Shown here in pieces: positions 14,190 through 21,860 of a stretch of 24,999 nucleotides of DNA (position 1 is the first letter of the stretch; the number at the start of each line of letters is the position of its first letter). Both the position numbers and the translations under genes were made by a program. Source of the stretch: an uncultured Collinsella sp. (GTDB lineage: Bacteria > Actinomycetota > Coriobacteriia > Coriobacteriales > Coriobacteriaceae); contig URGF01000010.1 of assembly GCA_900547285.1 (NCBI GenBank), positions 1 to 24,999 of the forward strand, given 5' to 3'. The notes beneath the pieces were generated by a model. It was not told the DNA's origin. It ran no database searches and saw only the letters and a program-made list of their open reading frames with translations.

Positions 14190-15281
14190 CTAGCGTTTCT
14201 TTCCGCGGAAGAAGAAGCCGTGCAGTGACGGCTTGAGGCCGCGGTTGGCGCGACGCTCCTCGATATGATCGTGGATCGAAGCGACGCGCTCGATAACCTC
14301 GTCGGGAATCGGCACGTCGGGATTCATGTTCTCGACCTGGCTGACCTCGGCGGCGGCGACCTGGTCGATAATGGGCACATCGTCGTGCGAGATGACAGGC
14401 GTGGCGTCTTCTTTCATCTTGCGGTAGCGCTGCATCATGTCGGTCTGTAGCTGCTGGGCCGAAGGCGGTGTCCAGATGATGGCGTTGGCACCGGCGGCGA
14501 TGGTCTCGCGGATGCTCTCGGGCGTCTTGCCGCCCGGCGCGATGAGCGGCAGGTTGGGATAGTGCTCGCGCAGTACACGCAGGACCTGCGGCGTGTTTTT
14601 GCCAGCGGCGATGTTAAGAATCTTGGCGCCGGCGCGCACCTTGGCGTGAGCATCGTCGTCGCAACGTACGACCGTGGCGATGACGGGGATGTCGGCGATG
14701 TTGGTGATGTGCTCGACCATCTCGGCGGTGGCGGGGGAGTTGACCACACAGCCCGCCGCACCCTGCATCTCGGAGACGGCTGCCATCTGAACGGAGCGCT
14801 TGCCGGTGGTGGTGCCACCGCCCACGCCTACGAAGACCGGGCACTCGGCGACGGTCAGCAGCGCCTGCGTAATGGCGGGCTGCGGCGTGAAAGGGTAGAC
14901 CGCAAAGACGGCATCGGCGTTGGAGTTGCGGATAACCGCGACATCAGTGGTGTAAATGAGCGACTTGATGCGGCGGCCGAAGAGCGTGAAGCCGCTGGCC
15001 TCCTCGATCTCGTCGGGCATGCGGAGGGCCGCCTTGCGCAAACGCCCGTCGATGGGCAGCGGCTCCATGGGGAGCAGTCCGTTGGGGGTCACGGCTACCT
15101 GGGGCTCGGTGAACTCGTCTGCGAGCTCGACCTCGGAGAAATCGACCGAGGCGACGATGTCCTCGTGAACCTCGGCGGGCACATCGATGGGGGCTTGGTC
15201 GTTTGCCGCGGCAGGCGTGTCGAAGGAGCTGGTGCCGACGAAGGCGTCGACGCGCTCATTTAGATCGTTGAGGGTATCCAT
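14190..15281 (-). CDS. TIM-barrel protein of unknown function with acidic N-terminal extension
   Basis: A 363-residue protein. The first ~90 residues are acidic and probably disordered. Residues ~100-290 look like a phosphate-binding (beta/alpha)8 barrel: alternating strands such as ADAVFAVYPF, CPVFVGVGGGTTTGKRS, GAAGCVVNSP, IPVIATVV, AGAKILNIAAGKNTP, PLIAPGGKTPES and GANAIIWTPPS. The GGK and GGGTTTGKR loops suit binding of a phosphate group. Similar barrels include ThiG, KDPG-aldolase-like proteins and clostridial proteins often labelled 'hydrolase', but no specific catalytic set is recognisable, so no function is assigned. A predicted helical C-terminal tail ends FFFRGKKR. Start ATG 15281 has only a weak upstream GAG. 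It stands alone and converges on degV. Confidence 0.75.
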   Translation of the reverse strand: MDTLNDLNERVDAFVGTSSFDTPAAANDQAPIDVPAEVHEDIVASVDFSEVELADEFTEPQVAVTPNGLLPMEPLPIDGRLRKAALRMPDEIEEASGFTLFGRRIKSLIYTTDVAVIRNSNADAVFAVYPFTPQPAITQALLTVAECPVFVGVGGGTTTGKRSVQMAAVSEMQGAAGCVVNSPATAEMVEHITNIADIPVIATVVRCDDDAHAKVRAGAKILNIAAGKNTPQVLRVLREHYPNLPLIAPGGKTPESIRETIAAGANAIIWTPPSAQQLQTDMMQRYRKMKEDATPVISHDDVPIIDQVAAAEVSQVENMNPDVPIPDEVIERVASIHDHIEERRANRGLKPSLHGFFFRGKKR

Positions 15282-15472
15282 GGAAGCTCGATTCTATGCG
15301 ATGACGGCCGGCGCGATGCAGCCGGAATTGCGAATGCTAAATCGTTTGACGAGTTGATTTTTCCCCGCCACGCAATTCGTTAGACCGAAGGGCCGGCGAA
15401 CGTGAAGGAGCTGTGGTGGCGGGGATCGAGGTGCTATCTTGAAAGTCCCGTTTAAAAGAGAGGTGACGCGGT

Positions 15473-15643
15473 ATGGAATTGACAGCAATGTTTGGCTCGA
15501 TTGGCCTGTGTGTGGGCGCAATTGTTGCCGCCGCGGTCATCTACTTTGTGGTCACGGCCATTAAGGGCAAAAGGGCCGAACGCAAGGAGCGCACGATGCT
15601 TAAACAGCATCGCGACCAGCAGGGCAAACGCGCACGGAGATAG
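15473..15643 (+). CDS. Small single-span membrane protein (56 aa), unknown function
   Basis: ATG 15473 to TAG 15641-15643 encodes 56 residues. A hydrophobic helix (about 10-30, SIGLCVGAIVAAAVIYFVV) is followed by a highly basic tail rich in Lys/Arg (KGKRAERKER...GKRARR), which predicts an N-out/C-in single-pass protein. The ribosome site GAGAGGTGA at 15458-15466 is 6 bases from the ATG and is strong support for translation. It is transcribed divergently from the TIM-barrel gene and convergently with the rRNA methyltransferase. A -10-like TATCTT lies at 15435-15440. No family is recognised; it resembles the many small membrane proteins of unknown role found in compact bacterial genomes. Confidence 0.72.
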   Translation: MELTAMFGSIGLCVGAIVAAAVIYFVVTAIKGKRAERKERTMLKQHRDQQGKRARR

Positions 15644-15667
15644 CTTGTTGAGTTTTGGATCCGTGCG

Positions 15668-16771
15668 CTAACTGCGTTTTCGGATCAGGGCAATGTAGAA
15701 GCCCTCAAAGTCGCGGCTGGGCGGAATGGTGAGCGTGCCGGGCAGGCCGTTGGCGATGGCCGATACCTGACCCGCGGCAATGGCTTCGGTCAGGGCGTTG
15801 GACTCGATGCGCGGCTCCTCACCAGCTTCCTGGGCGCGGCGTGCCTCACTTTCGCTCGGCGTGCCATCGAGGGGGATAAGCTCGCAGTCCATGTGCTTGT
15901 CGAGGGCCTCTTGCAGGGCGTCCTCGTTTTCCTGCGGCAAGATCGAACAAGTCGAATAGACGAGCGTGCCGCCCGGTTTGAGGGCTCCCATGGCGCGGTC
16001 CAGAAGTGCTCGCTGCGAGCGGGCGCACCTGCTCAGCAACTGCTCGGTGAGGCCGCGCAGGCTCTTCTCGTTGCCGCTGACGACTGTGCCCGTGCCGGTG
16101 CAGGGAGCGTCGAGCAGGATACGGTCAAAGCGGAAGAACTCGTCGAGCTCGCGTGCGTCGATGCGCATGACGGGCACGTTTTTTGCGCCTTGGCGGTGGA
16201 GGTTGGCTTCGAGCTTCTCGGCGCGGGGAATGCTCATCTCGCAGGCGGTGAGGTGTGCCTGGCCCTGGGTGAGGGCGGCGATCTGCGTCGTCTTGCCGCC
16301 GGGGGCCGCGCACATGTCCAGGATGTCCTCGCCGGCCTGGGCGCCCAAGACCAACGGCGGCATCATGGACGACAGACTTTGCAAGTAGATCTTGCCGTCG
16401 CGGTAGATGTCGAGGTCCCACAGGTCGGAAACCTGGGCCTCGGGCAGGATGGAAGCGTCCGGGTACCATGCGACGGGGCGGTGGGCGATGCCGGCGGCAT
16501 CGAGCGCCGCGGCGATGTCCTCGGCGGTTGCCTTGAGCGTGTTGGCGCGCAGCGTGACCGGGCGTGTGGCCGCGGCGCCGAAGCCCTCGATCATAAGCTC
16601 GGCATCGGCGGGCGCATAGGCGCCGGCGACCGTGTCGACCATAAAGCGCGGCAGGTCGGCGGCGGAGTGTTGGGCGGCAAGCTGGTCGGAAAGCTCGGTG
16701 GCGGCAAACTGCCTGAGCTTGAGCTCGGCCTTGACCTGCTTTTTCTGCTTACGACGACGCGGCTTGGACAT
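15668..16771 (-). CDS. NOL1/NOP2/Sun-family rRNA (cytosine-C5) methyltransferase
   Basis: A 367-residue protein that methylates cytosine C5 in 16S rRNA or tRNA with SAM (RsmB/RsmF family). A basic N-terminus (SKPRRRKQKKQ) leads into an RNA-binding N-terminal domain and then the Rossmann methyltransferase: the SAM motif DMCAAPGGKTTQ (152-163), LLDAPCTGTG with Cys224, and VYSTCS with catalytic Cys275. The C-terminus is GFYIALIRKR. It has no C-terminal PUA-like domain and is shorter than RsmF, so closer to the short bacterial type; the exact target base is not certain. AAGGAAAG precedes ATG 16771. It is followed at close range upstream by metG on the same strand (36-base gap), so the two are probably co-transcribed. 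Confidence 0.92.
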   Translation of the reverse strand: MSKPRRRKQKKQVKAELKLRQFAATELSDQLAAQHSAADLPRFMVDTVAGAYAPADAELMIEGFGAAATRPVTLRANTLKATAEDIAAALDAAGIAHRPVAWYPDASILPEAQVSDLWDLDIYRDGKIYLQSLSSMMPPLVLGAQAGEDILDMCAAPGGKTTQIAALTQGQAHLTACEMSIPRAEKLEANLHRQGAKNVPVMRIDARELDEFFRFDRILLDAPCTGTGTVVSGNEKSLRGLTEQLLSRCARSQRALLDRAMGALKPGGTLVYSTCSILPQENEDALQEALDKHMDCELIPLDGTPSESEARRAQEAGEEPRIESNALTEAIAAGQVSAIANGLPGTLTIPPSRDFEGFYIALIRKRS

Positions 16772-16807
16772 CCGTCTTTCCTTCCCATTCCATTACATGT
16801 CGAGTGT

Positions 16808-18958
16808 TTAGTACTGGCTCTCGTGCTTGCTAAAGAAGTCGAAGCGCGGGGGCAGCGGCTTCACGCGGTGCTCGCCGGGCTTCTCGCCCAGGATCTCCAC
16901 GAACTCGTCCGTGGAGGCAAAGATGTTATCCCAGCTAAAGAAAGCGACCGGGTCGACGTCGAAGTACTCGCAGATGAGCTCGCAGCCGGCCGGCACAATA
17001 CCGTGCATCAGGACGGTCGCCACGCGCAGCTCGGTAAAGGCGTCGACAAGGGCCTGTGTCATCGCGGCGTTTGCCTCGTTACCCTCGAGCTTGTTGGCGG
17101 CCTTGGAAGCGTCGCTCCAGCGCTTGTTGGCGGCGCGCAGGTAGTCGTCGCACACGGCAAGCGCGCGGTGCGTCTCGAACTTGTACATGGCCTGCTCAAA
17201 GGCGAGGGCTGCCTGCTGGGCGGCTTCGACCACGGTGTCAGAAGCGGCACCGGCGGGGATGCAGCCGTTGCGGTAGGGGCTCTCGTCGCCTTCCTTGACG
17301 GCGACGCCGTAGAAGCAGCTGCGGGCCAGACGGTTGAACACGCCGGTCAGCAGCGCGCTCTCCTTAAGGGCCGGGTCGATAACGCGCTTGTCGTCGCAGG
17401 CGCGTACCTCGTTGCCGTCCTTGTCCTTGCCGGTCACACGCGTGTCGTATGCCTTGGGGCTAAAGCTCACCGGCTTTTCGGATAGGCCGAGCGACAGCCA
17501 GTGCGCGCGCATCTGCTCGCAGGTGTAGTGGTTGAGCAGGTCGTCTGCCGGCGGGGGAGGCGTCTGCGAGGACGAGCTGGCCTTTTTGCCCATGTAGAGC
17601 AGGTGGTAGCAGGCGCTGACGGTGCTCTGCGTGAGGTCCCAGCCCAGGGCCTCCCACATGGCGGTCTGCGCGATGCAGTAGAAATAGATGTTGTCCTGAC
17701 CGATGAACTGGTAAATCTGAGCGTCGTCAGAGCACCACCAGTCGCGCCAGTCGAGCGAGCTGTGCTGGTAGGTAGGTGCGGGCACCTGCGTGGAGTCGGC
17801 GGCGGGCTCGCCCATGAGGGCGGCATCCTGGGCGGCGACGCCCTCGGTCACGCCGGCGGCCTTGGCATCGCGCGCGAGCACGGTACGCGTATAGCTGATG
17901 GGCGCCCACAGGCTCTCGGGCCAGCACCAGCAGGTGACGTCGGAGACGCCATCGACCTCGGGCACCGGAACGCCCCAGTCGATGTTGCCGGTGATGCGGA
18001 AGGGCACGAGTGCCTTGCCGCTGCGGAAGCGCACGCCACCGTTGGCGAGCACCGCGTGGGCGTCGTCGCGCTCCTTCCAGCTGGGGAAGGTGACGGTAAA
18101 GCTGCTCTTGTTGCCCTCGGGCTCCAGCACGGTGTGCTCGGGGAGCTGGTCCTCGACGGCATCGAAGGCCTCGCGGAACTTGTTCTGGATGTAGAGCTGA
18201 GCCGGCAGCAGCCACTCCTCCATGGTCTTGGAGACCACGGAGCGAACCTGCGGGTTCTGGGCGAGCTTGGCGGTGTAGGTCTTCATAAAGTCGAGGTAGG
18301 CCGGCAGGTCAAAGTAGAGATTGTCGACCGGGCGCAGCTCGGGCACCTCGCCGGTGAGCTGGCTCTTGGGCGCGATGAGCTCCTCGGGCTCAAACTGGTG
18401 GCCCAGATCGCACTCGTCGGCATAAGCCTTCTCGGACTTGCAGCCCTGGATGGGGCAGCGGCCGATGACCTGGCGGCCGTTGAGGAACGTGCCGGCCTTG
18501 GCATCGTAGAACTGCAGCGTGGAGCGCTTGGAGATGGTGCCCTGCTCGTGCAGGCGCTCGATAATCTCGGCAGTCACCTCGTTGTGGATCTGGGCCGCCG
18601 GCTCAAGGCCCGAGCCGCCGTAGATGTCGCAGCTGATGTTGTAGTTGTTGAGGGTCGCGGCCTGGCGGGAGTGATTGGACTCGACATACTCGCCGATGGA
18701 CTTGTCGTAGCCCTCGTTCTCCTTGAGCTTGCGGTAGCTCTCCATGATGGGCGAACCGTAGCAGTCGGTGCCCGAGGTGAAGATGACGTTTTCGCGGCCC
18801 AGGCGGTCGCGCAGGAAGCGGGCGAAGAAGTCGGCCGGGACAAAGACGCCGCCGACGTGGCCAAAGTGCAGACCCTTGTTGCCGTAGGGCTCGCCGGCGG
18901 TAACGATGGCGCGGCGCGGCCAGCTGGGACGGTCGTTCATGGAGTATTTGGATGCCAT
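16808..18958 (-). CDS. metG: Methionyl-tRNA synthetase
   Basis: A 716-residue class I synthetase charging tRNA-Met. The signature HFGH (31-34, HIGH motif) is in EPYGNKGLHFGHVGG; a zinc-knuckle-like region GRCPIQGCKSE...DECDLGHQFEP follows. The equivalent of FIGKD is FIGQDNIYFY, and the KMSKS loop appears as MGKKASSSSQTPPPP (456-470), a variant I associate with clostridial-type MetRS, in which the second lysine is Ser. The C-terminal helical anticodon-binding domain follows; no EMAP/OB-fold is present. Start 18958 is supported by AAGGAG 4 bases upstream; a frame extending to 19042 would add 28 residues without a ribosome site. It lies directly upstream of the rRNA methyltransferase. Confidence 0.93.
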   Translation of the reverse strand: MASKYSMNDRPSWPRRAIVTAGEPYGNKGLHFGHVGGVFVPADFFARFLRDRLGRENVIFTSGTDCYGSPIMESYRKLKENEGYDKSIGEYVESNHSRQAATLNNYNISCDIYGGSGLEPAAQIHNEVTAEIIERLHEQGTISKRSTLQFYDAKAGTFLNGRQVIGRCPIQGCKSEKAYADECDLGHQFEPEELIAPKSQLTGEVPELRPVDNLYFDLPAYLDFMKTYTAKLAQNPQVRSVVSKTMEEWLLPAQLYIQNKFREAFDAVEDQLPEHTVLEPEGNKSSFTVTFPSWKERDDAHAVLANGGVRFRSGKALVPFRITGNIDWGVPVPEVDGVSDVTCWCWPESLWAPISYTRTVLARDAKAAGVTEGVAAQDAALMGEPAADSTQVPAPTYQHSSLDWRDWWCSDDAQIYQFIGQDNIYFYCIAQTAMWEALGWDLTQSTVSACYHLLYMGKKASSSSQTPPPPADDLLNHYTCEQMRAHWLSLGLSEKPVSFSPKAYDTRVTGKDKDGNEVRACDDKRVIDPALKESALLTGVFNRLARSCFYGVAVKEGDESPYRNGCIPAGAASDTVVEAAQQAALAFEQAMYKFETHRALAVCDDYLRAANKRWSDASKAANKLEGNEANAAMTQALVDAFTELRVATVLMHGIVPAGCELICEYFDVDPVAFFSWDNIFASTDEFVEILGEKPGEHRVKPLPPRFDFFSKHESQY

Positions 18959-19077
18959 GGGACTCCTTCGCATATAGGTAAGAGCGCGGCCGGGCACGGG
19001 GTTCGGCGGCGCGGTGGTCAATTCGTGCATATCGTTCGACATTATCGCACATGCGGGCGGGTGCGTGGCAGGGGCGC

Positions 19078-19083
19078 TATCCT
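19078..19083 (+). promoter_or_regulatory. -10 element, likely leaderless transcript
   Basis: TATCCT ends 8 bases before ATG 19092, and no Shine-Dalgarno lies between them. Transcription starting at the ATG itself would give a leaderless mRNA, a known style in Actinobacteria. Confidence 0.4.
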
Positions 19084-19091
19084 AAGATGCT

Positions 19092-19658
19092 ATGAATGAG
19101 ATTTCCAACATACATGCGTTTGAGGACGAGGTTTTTCTGCACGCTTGCTTCGTGTGGGGGATGGCCGTGATCGCGGTGTTTGCCGTGTGCCTGGTGCCGG
19201 TGTTTATGCTGTTGGGCGGGCCTGCGGACTTGGACGCGGCTGAGGCGGGCGGCTGGACCACCGTCGTGGGCTGGATGGTCGGTGTGGCTGCGGTTTCTGC
19301 AGCGTCGTTTGCCGTGCACGAGCTGGTGCATGCGGTGTTTTTTAAGCTGCTGGCGCCTGCGGGCGCGCATGTGACCTTTGGCGCGAATCGTGAGACGGCG
19401 ATGGTCTATGCCTGCGCCGAGGGCGTCGTGTATTCGCGTCGGCGGTACATGGCCATTTGCCTGGCGCCGACGGTTGTTGTGACGACAGCGTTTGCCCTGG
19501 GGTTTGCGTTTTCGGGCTATCCGCTGCTGTGCTATCTGGCGGCCGGCTTGCATTTGTCGGGCTGTGTAGGCGACTGGTATTACGTGTGGACCATTTTGCG
19601 CGACCGCCGCATTGTCGCCTGCGAGGATACGTCCTTTGGCGTGCGCTTTTTTGGGTGA
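19092..19658 (+). CDS. DUF3267-family membrane metalloprotease-like protein
   Basis: A 188-residue integral membrane protein with about four hydrophobic helices. Residues 76-80 read HELVH in the context SFAVHELVHAVFF, the zincin HExxH motif, and Asp161 in GDWYYVW could be the third metal ligand, as in DUF3267 (PF11667) proteins. These are thought to be intramembrane zinc proteases, but substrates are not known. There is no obvious Shine-Dalgarno; a -10 element sits just before the ATG. It is followed 10 bases later by queH, whose ribosome site overlaps its end, so the pair may be one transcript although a functional link is unclear. Confidence 0.82.
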   Translation: MNEISNIHAFEDEVFLHACFVWGMAVIAVFAVCLVPVFMLLGGPADLDAAEAGGWTTVVGWMVGVAAVSAASFAVHELVHAVFFKLLAPAGAHVTFGANRETAMVYACAEGVVYSRRRYMAICLAPTVVVTTAFALGFAFSGYPLLCYLAAGLHLSGCVGDWYYVWTILRDRRIVACEDTSFGVRFFG

Positions 19659-19668
19659 GGAGATGTCG

Positions 19669-20244
19669 ATGAAGTCGTTGTTGCTGCATGCGTGCTGTGC
19701 ACCATGCTCGCTTGAGCCGGTTCGCCTGCTGCGCGAGGAGGGGTTTGAGCCCACGATTTGCTGGACCAATCCCAATATTCAACCGCGCGATGAATGGCAG
19801 CGTCGTTTGGACGAGCTGCGCCGGTGGTGTGCCGACGGCGACATCGAGCTCATCGAGGCGGGGGAGGACCGCGAGCGCTGGGAGGCCGGCGTGGCCCCGC
19901 TGGGCGCCGATCGAGCCCGTCGCTGTCGCGCGTGCTATGCTCTGCGCCTGGCCGAGGCATGCCGCGTGGCTCAGGAGCGCGGGTTTGAATATGTGGGCAC
20001 GACGCTCGCCGTCTCGCCGTATCAGCTGTTCGACACGTGTAATGATGTGCTTGAGCGCTTGGCCGCCGCCCGCGGGCTCACCCCGGTGATCCGCGATTTT
20101 CGCCCGTATTATCCCGAGGCTACGCGCCGTTCGCGCGAACTGGGCATGTATCGACAGAACTACTGCGGCTGCCGCTTTTCTGCCGTCGAGGCGGCCATGG
20201 ACCGCGCTCGCATTCGCGACGAGCGCAAGGCTGCCAAAAAGTAG
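19669..20244 (+). CDS. queH: Epoxyqueuosine reductase QueH
   Basis: A 191-residue cytoplasmic protein of the QueH (DUF208) family that reduces epoxyqueuosine to queuosine in tRNA, replacing the unrelated QueG. The signature HACCAPC (7-13) with Cys9, Cys10 and Cys13, the RCRACY motif (Cys86, Cys89), TTLAVSPYQ and the terminal YRQNYCGC (Cys166, Cys168) give the cysteines that bind the iron-sulfur cluster. The ATG at 19669 is 6 bases after GAGGAG; the in-frame ATG at 19663 directly abuts it and is less suitable. It lies just before queA, the enzyme making its substrate, and the gap of 64 bases carries the queA ribosome site. Confidence 0.95.
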   Translation: MKSLLLHACCAPCSLEPVRLLREEGFEPTICWTNPNIQPRDEWQRRLDELRRWCADGDIELIEAGEDRERWEAGVAPLGADRARRCRACYALRLAEACRVAQERGFEYVGTTLAVSPYQLFDTCNDVLERLAAARGLTPVIRDFRPYYPEATRRSRELGMYRQNYCGCRFSAVEAAMDRARIRDERKAAKK

Positions 20245-20308
20245 TTCATTTGGGACGTCAGCCTGCTAGGATGTAGGGCGGACTTTAGCTATATAAGGAG
20301 AATCCGAC

Positions 20309-21526
20309 GTGTCTATGCGTACCGATGATTTTGACTACAACCTTCCCGAGGAACTGATCGCCCAGGCTCCCGCCGAGCCGCGCGACTCCTGCCGCCTGCT
20401 GGTGGTGGATCGCAAGGGCTCCCAGGCGGGAACGCCGCTGGAGCATGGCGGCACCGTTGAGCACCGCATCTTCCGCGACATCATCGACTATATCGAGCCG
20501 GGCGACGTGCTCGTCATCAACAAGACGCGCGTGATGCCGGCCCGCCTGATCGGTCGCAAATCGGGCTCGGGTGGCGTGGTCGAGACGCTGCTGCTCAAGC
20601 GCCGCGAGGATGTTGACCCGCTGGGCCATGTTTGGGAGTGCTTGGTCAAGCCGGGCAAGCGCCTGAAGCCCGGTGCCCAGATTGAGTATCGCGCCGGTGG
20701 CGCCCATGCGCCCGAGGGGGCTCCCGTGGTGCTGACGGCCGAGGTCATCGACTTTGTCACCGATAGCCGTGGTGGCCGTCTGGTGCGCTTTGAGCCGGCC
20801 GGTTGCAATGCCGCCGGCGACCCGCGCACGCTCGACGAGGCCATCCATGCGGCCGGCCACGTGCCGCTGCCGCCCTACATTACCGATTACGAGGGCGACC
20901 CCGAGAAGTACCAGACCGTCTACGCCATGAAGGAGGAGCACTCGGCTGCCGCTCCTACGGCGGGTCTGCACTTTACTCCCGAGCTCATGGCCGCTATCGA
21001 GGCCAAGGGCGCGAAGTTTGCCGCCGTCGAGCTCGAGGTGGGCATCGATACCTTCCGCTTGGTGGAGGAGGACGACCCTACGCAGCACGTCATGCACACC
21101 GAGCGCTACCACGTGTCGCAGGAAGTTGTCGACGCCGTGCATAAGGCGAAGGCCGAGGGTCATCGTGTGATCGCCGTCGGCACCACCGCGGTGCGCTCGC
21201 TCGAGAGTGCGTTTGACGCGGACGCGCCGGTGTCCGATCCGGCTGTGACGGCGCGCTATTTTGAAGGCCGCGAGGACGGTGCCGACACGCTCGGCCGCGG
21301 CGACATCGTGGCGCGCGAGAACGCCACGACGCAGCTTTACCTCATGCCCGGCTCGACCTATCACGTGGTCGACGCGCTGATCACGAACTTCCACGTGCCG
21401 CGCTCCACGCTCATGATGCTCGTAAGCGCGCTTGCCACCCGCGACCAGATCATGGATGCCTATGCCGCCGCCATCGAGGAGCGCTACCGCTTCTTCAGCT
21501 TCGGCGACGCGATGCTCATTTGTTAG
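20309..21526 (+). CDS. queA: S-adenosylmethionine:tRNA ribosyltransferase-isomerase QueA
   Basis: A 405-residue enzyme that transfers and isomerises the ribosyl part of SAM onto preQ1 in tRNA, giving epoxyqueuosine. The N-terminus FDYNLPEELIAQ, the DSCRLLVVDR box, VINKTRVMPARL, LKRR, HVPLPPYI, SAAAPTAGLHFTPEL and the ending ALITNFHVPRSTLMMLVSAL are all typical of the family, and the length is slightly above the usual ~340-360. GTG 20309 is 8 bases after AAGGAG (20295-20300), and the ATG six bases later is the alternative. It follows queH closely, giving the last two steps of queuosine synthesis in one unit. Confidence 0.96.
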   Translation: MSMRTDDFDYNLPEELIAQAPAEPRDSCRLLVVDRKGSQAGTPLEHGGTVEHRIFRDIIDYIEPGDVLVINKTRVMPARLIGRKSGSGGVVETLLLKRREDVDPLGHVWECLVKPGKRLKPGAQIEYRAGGAHAPEGAPVVLTAEVIDFVTDSRGGRLVRFEPAGCNAAGDPRTLDEAIHAAGHVPLPPYITDYEGDPEKYQTVYAMKEEHSAAAPTAGLHFTPELMAAIEAKGAKFAAVELEVGIDTFRLVEEDDPTQHVMHTERYHVSQEVVDAVHKAKAEGHRVIAVGTTAVRSLESAFDADAPVSDPAVTARYFEGREDGADTLGRGDIVARENATTQLYLMPGSTYHVVDALITNFHVPRSTLMMLVSALATRDQIMDAYAAAIEERYRFFSFGDAMLIC

Positions 21527-21552
21527 TTACGCGGTTCTACGAACCGCGTAAC
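21526..21552. repeat. Perfect 12-bp hairpin touching the queA stop codon
   Basis: GTTACGCGGTTC (21526-21537) and GAACCGCGTAAC (21541-21552) are exact reverse complements around TAC. The first G is the last base of the queA stop. There is no T-tract, so it is not a standard terminator. Confidence 0.7.
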
Positions 21553-21565
21553 CAGTTGACGCTGC

Positions 21566-21664
21566 AAACGCCCCTAAGCGGCAATCTGACGTTCAATCGT
21601 CGGGCATGACCAGAAGGTCAATGCCCTCCTCTTTCACGTCACCTTGCTCGCTTAGGGGCGTTTT
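21566..21664. repeat. Long structured inverted repeat (15-bp outer stem with nested helices)
   Basis: AAACGCCCCTAAGCG (21566-21580) pairs perfectly with 21649-21663. Inside are TGACGT / ACGTCA and an apical GGGCATGACC-AGAA-GGTCAATGCCC (21602-21626). The right arm ends in TTTT, so it may also end the queA transcript. It could be a palindromic mobile repeat or a structured RNA. Confidence 0.65.
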
Positions 21665-21730
21665 CGCTGACTTTGCCAAAGCATCGGCAGGTACTCATTG
21701 GTGACGTACTTAAATGAGTGCCTGCAGAAT

Positions 21731-21794
21731 GAGAGTGGATAATCTCCCGTTTTTGGCCTGCTTGGGGGCTCAAAGTGGGAGATTATCCACTCTC
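21731..21794. repeat. Perfect 18-bp inverted repeat
   Basis: GAGAGTGGATAATCTCCC (21731-21748) and its exact reverse complement (21777-21794) flank a 28-base spacer. No coding sense and no terminator tail. Confidence 0.75.
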
Positions 21795-21804
21795 GTCATT
21801 GGGC

Positions 21805-21860
21805 TAGTCGTTGGGGACGTTCTTGTTTGACTAGTCGTTTAAGAACGTCCCCAACGACTA
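21805..21860. repeat. Perfect 20-bp inverted repeat ending in the stop codon of the next gene
   Basis: TAGTCGTTGGGGACGTTCTT (21805-21824) and its exact reverse complement (21841-21860) surround a 16-base spacer with a further CTAGTCGTT copy (21831-21839). The right arm includes TAG of the minus-strand coiled-coil gene. Appearance is REP-like. Confidence 0.75.

Noticed and set aside
15893..19099. Two long plus-strand open frames opposite the rRNA methyltransferase and metG
   Set aside because: They are antisense to genes with intact catalytic motifs and have no recognisable domains; a product of high-GC sequence.
20285..21394. 369-residue minus-strand open frame
   Set aside because: Antisense to queA, which is fully conserved; no independent support.
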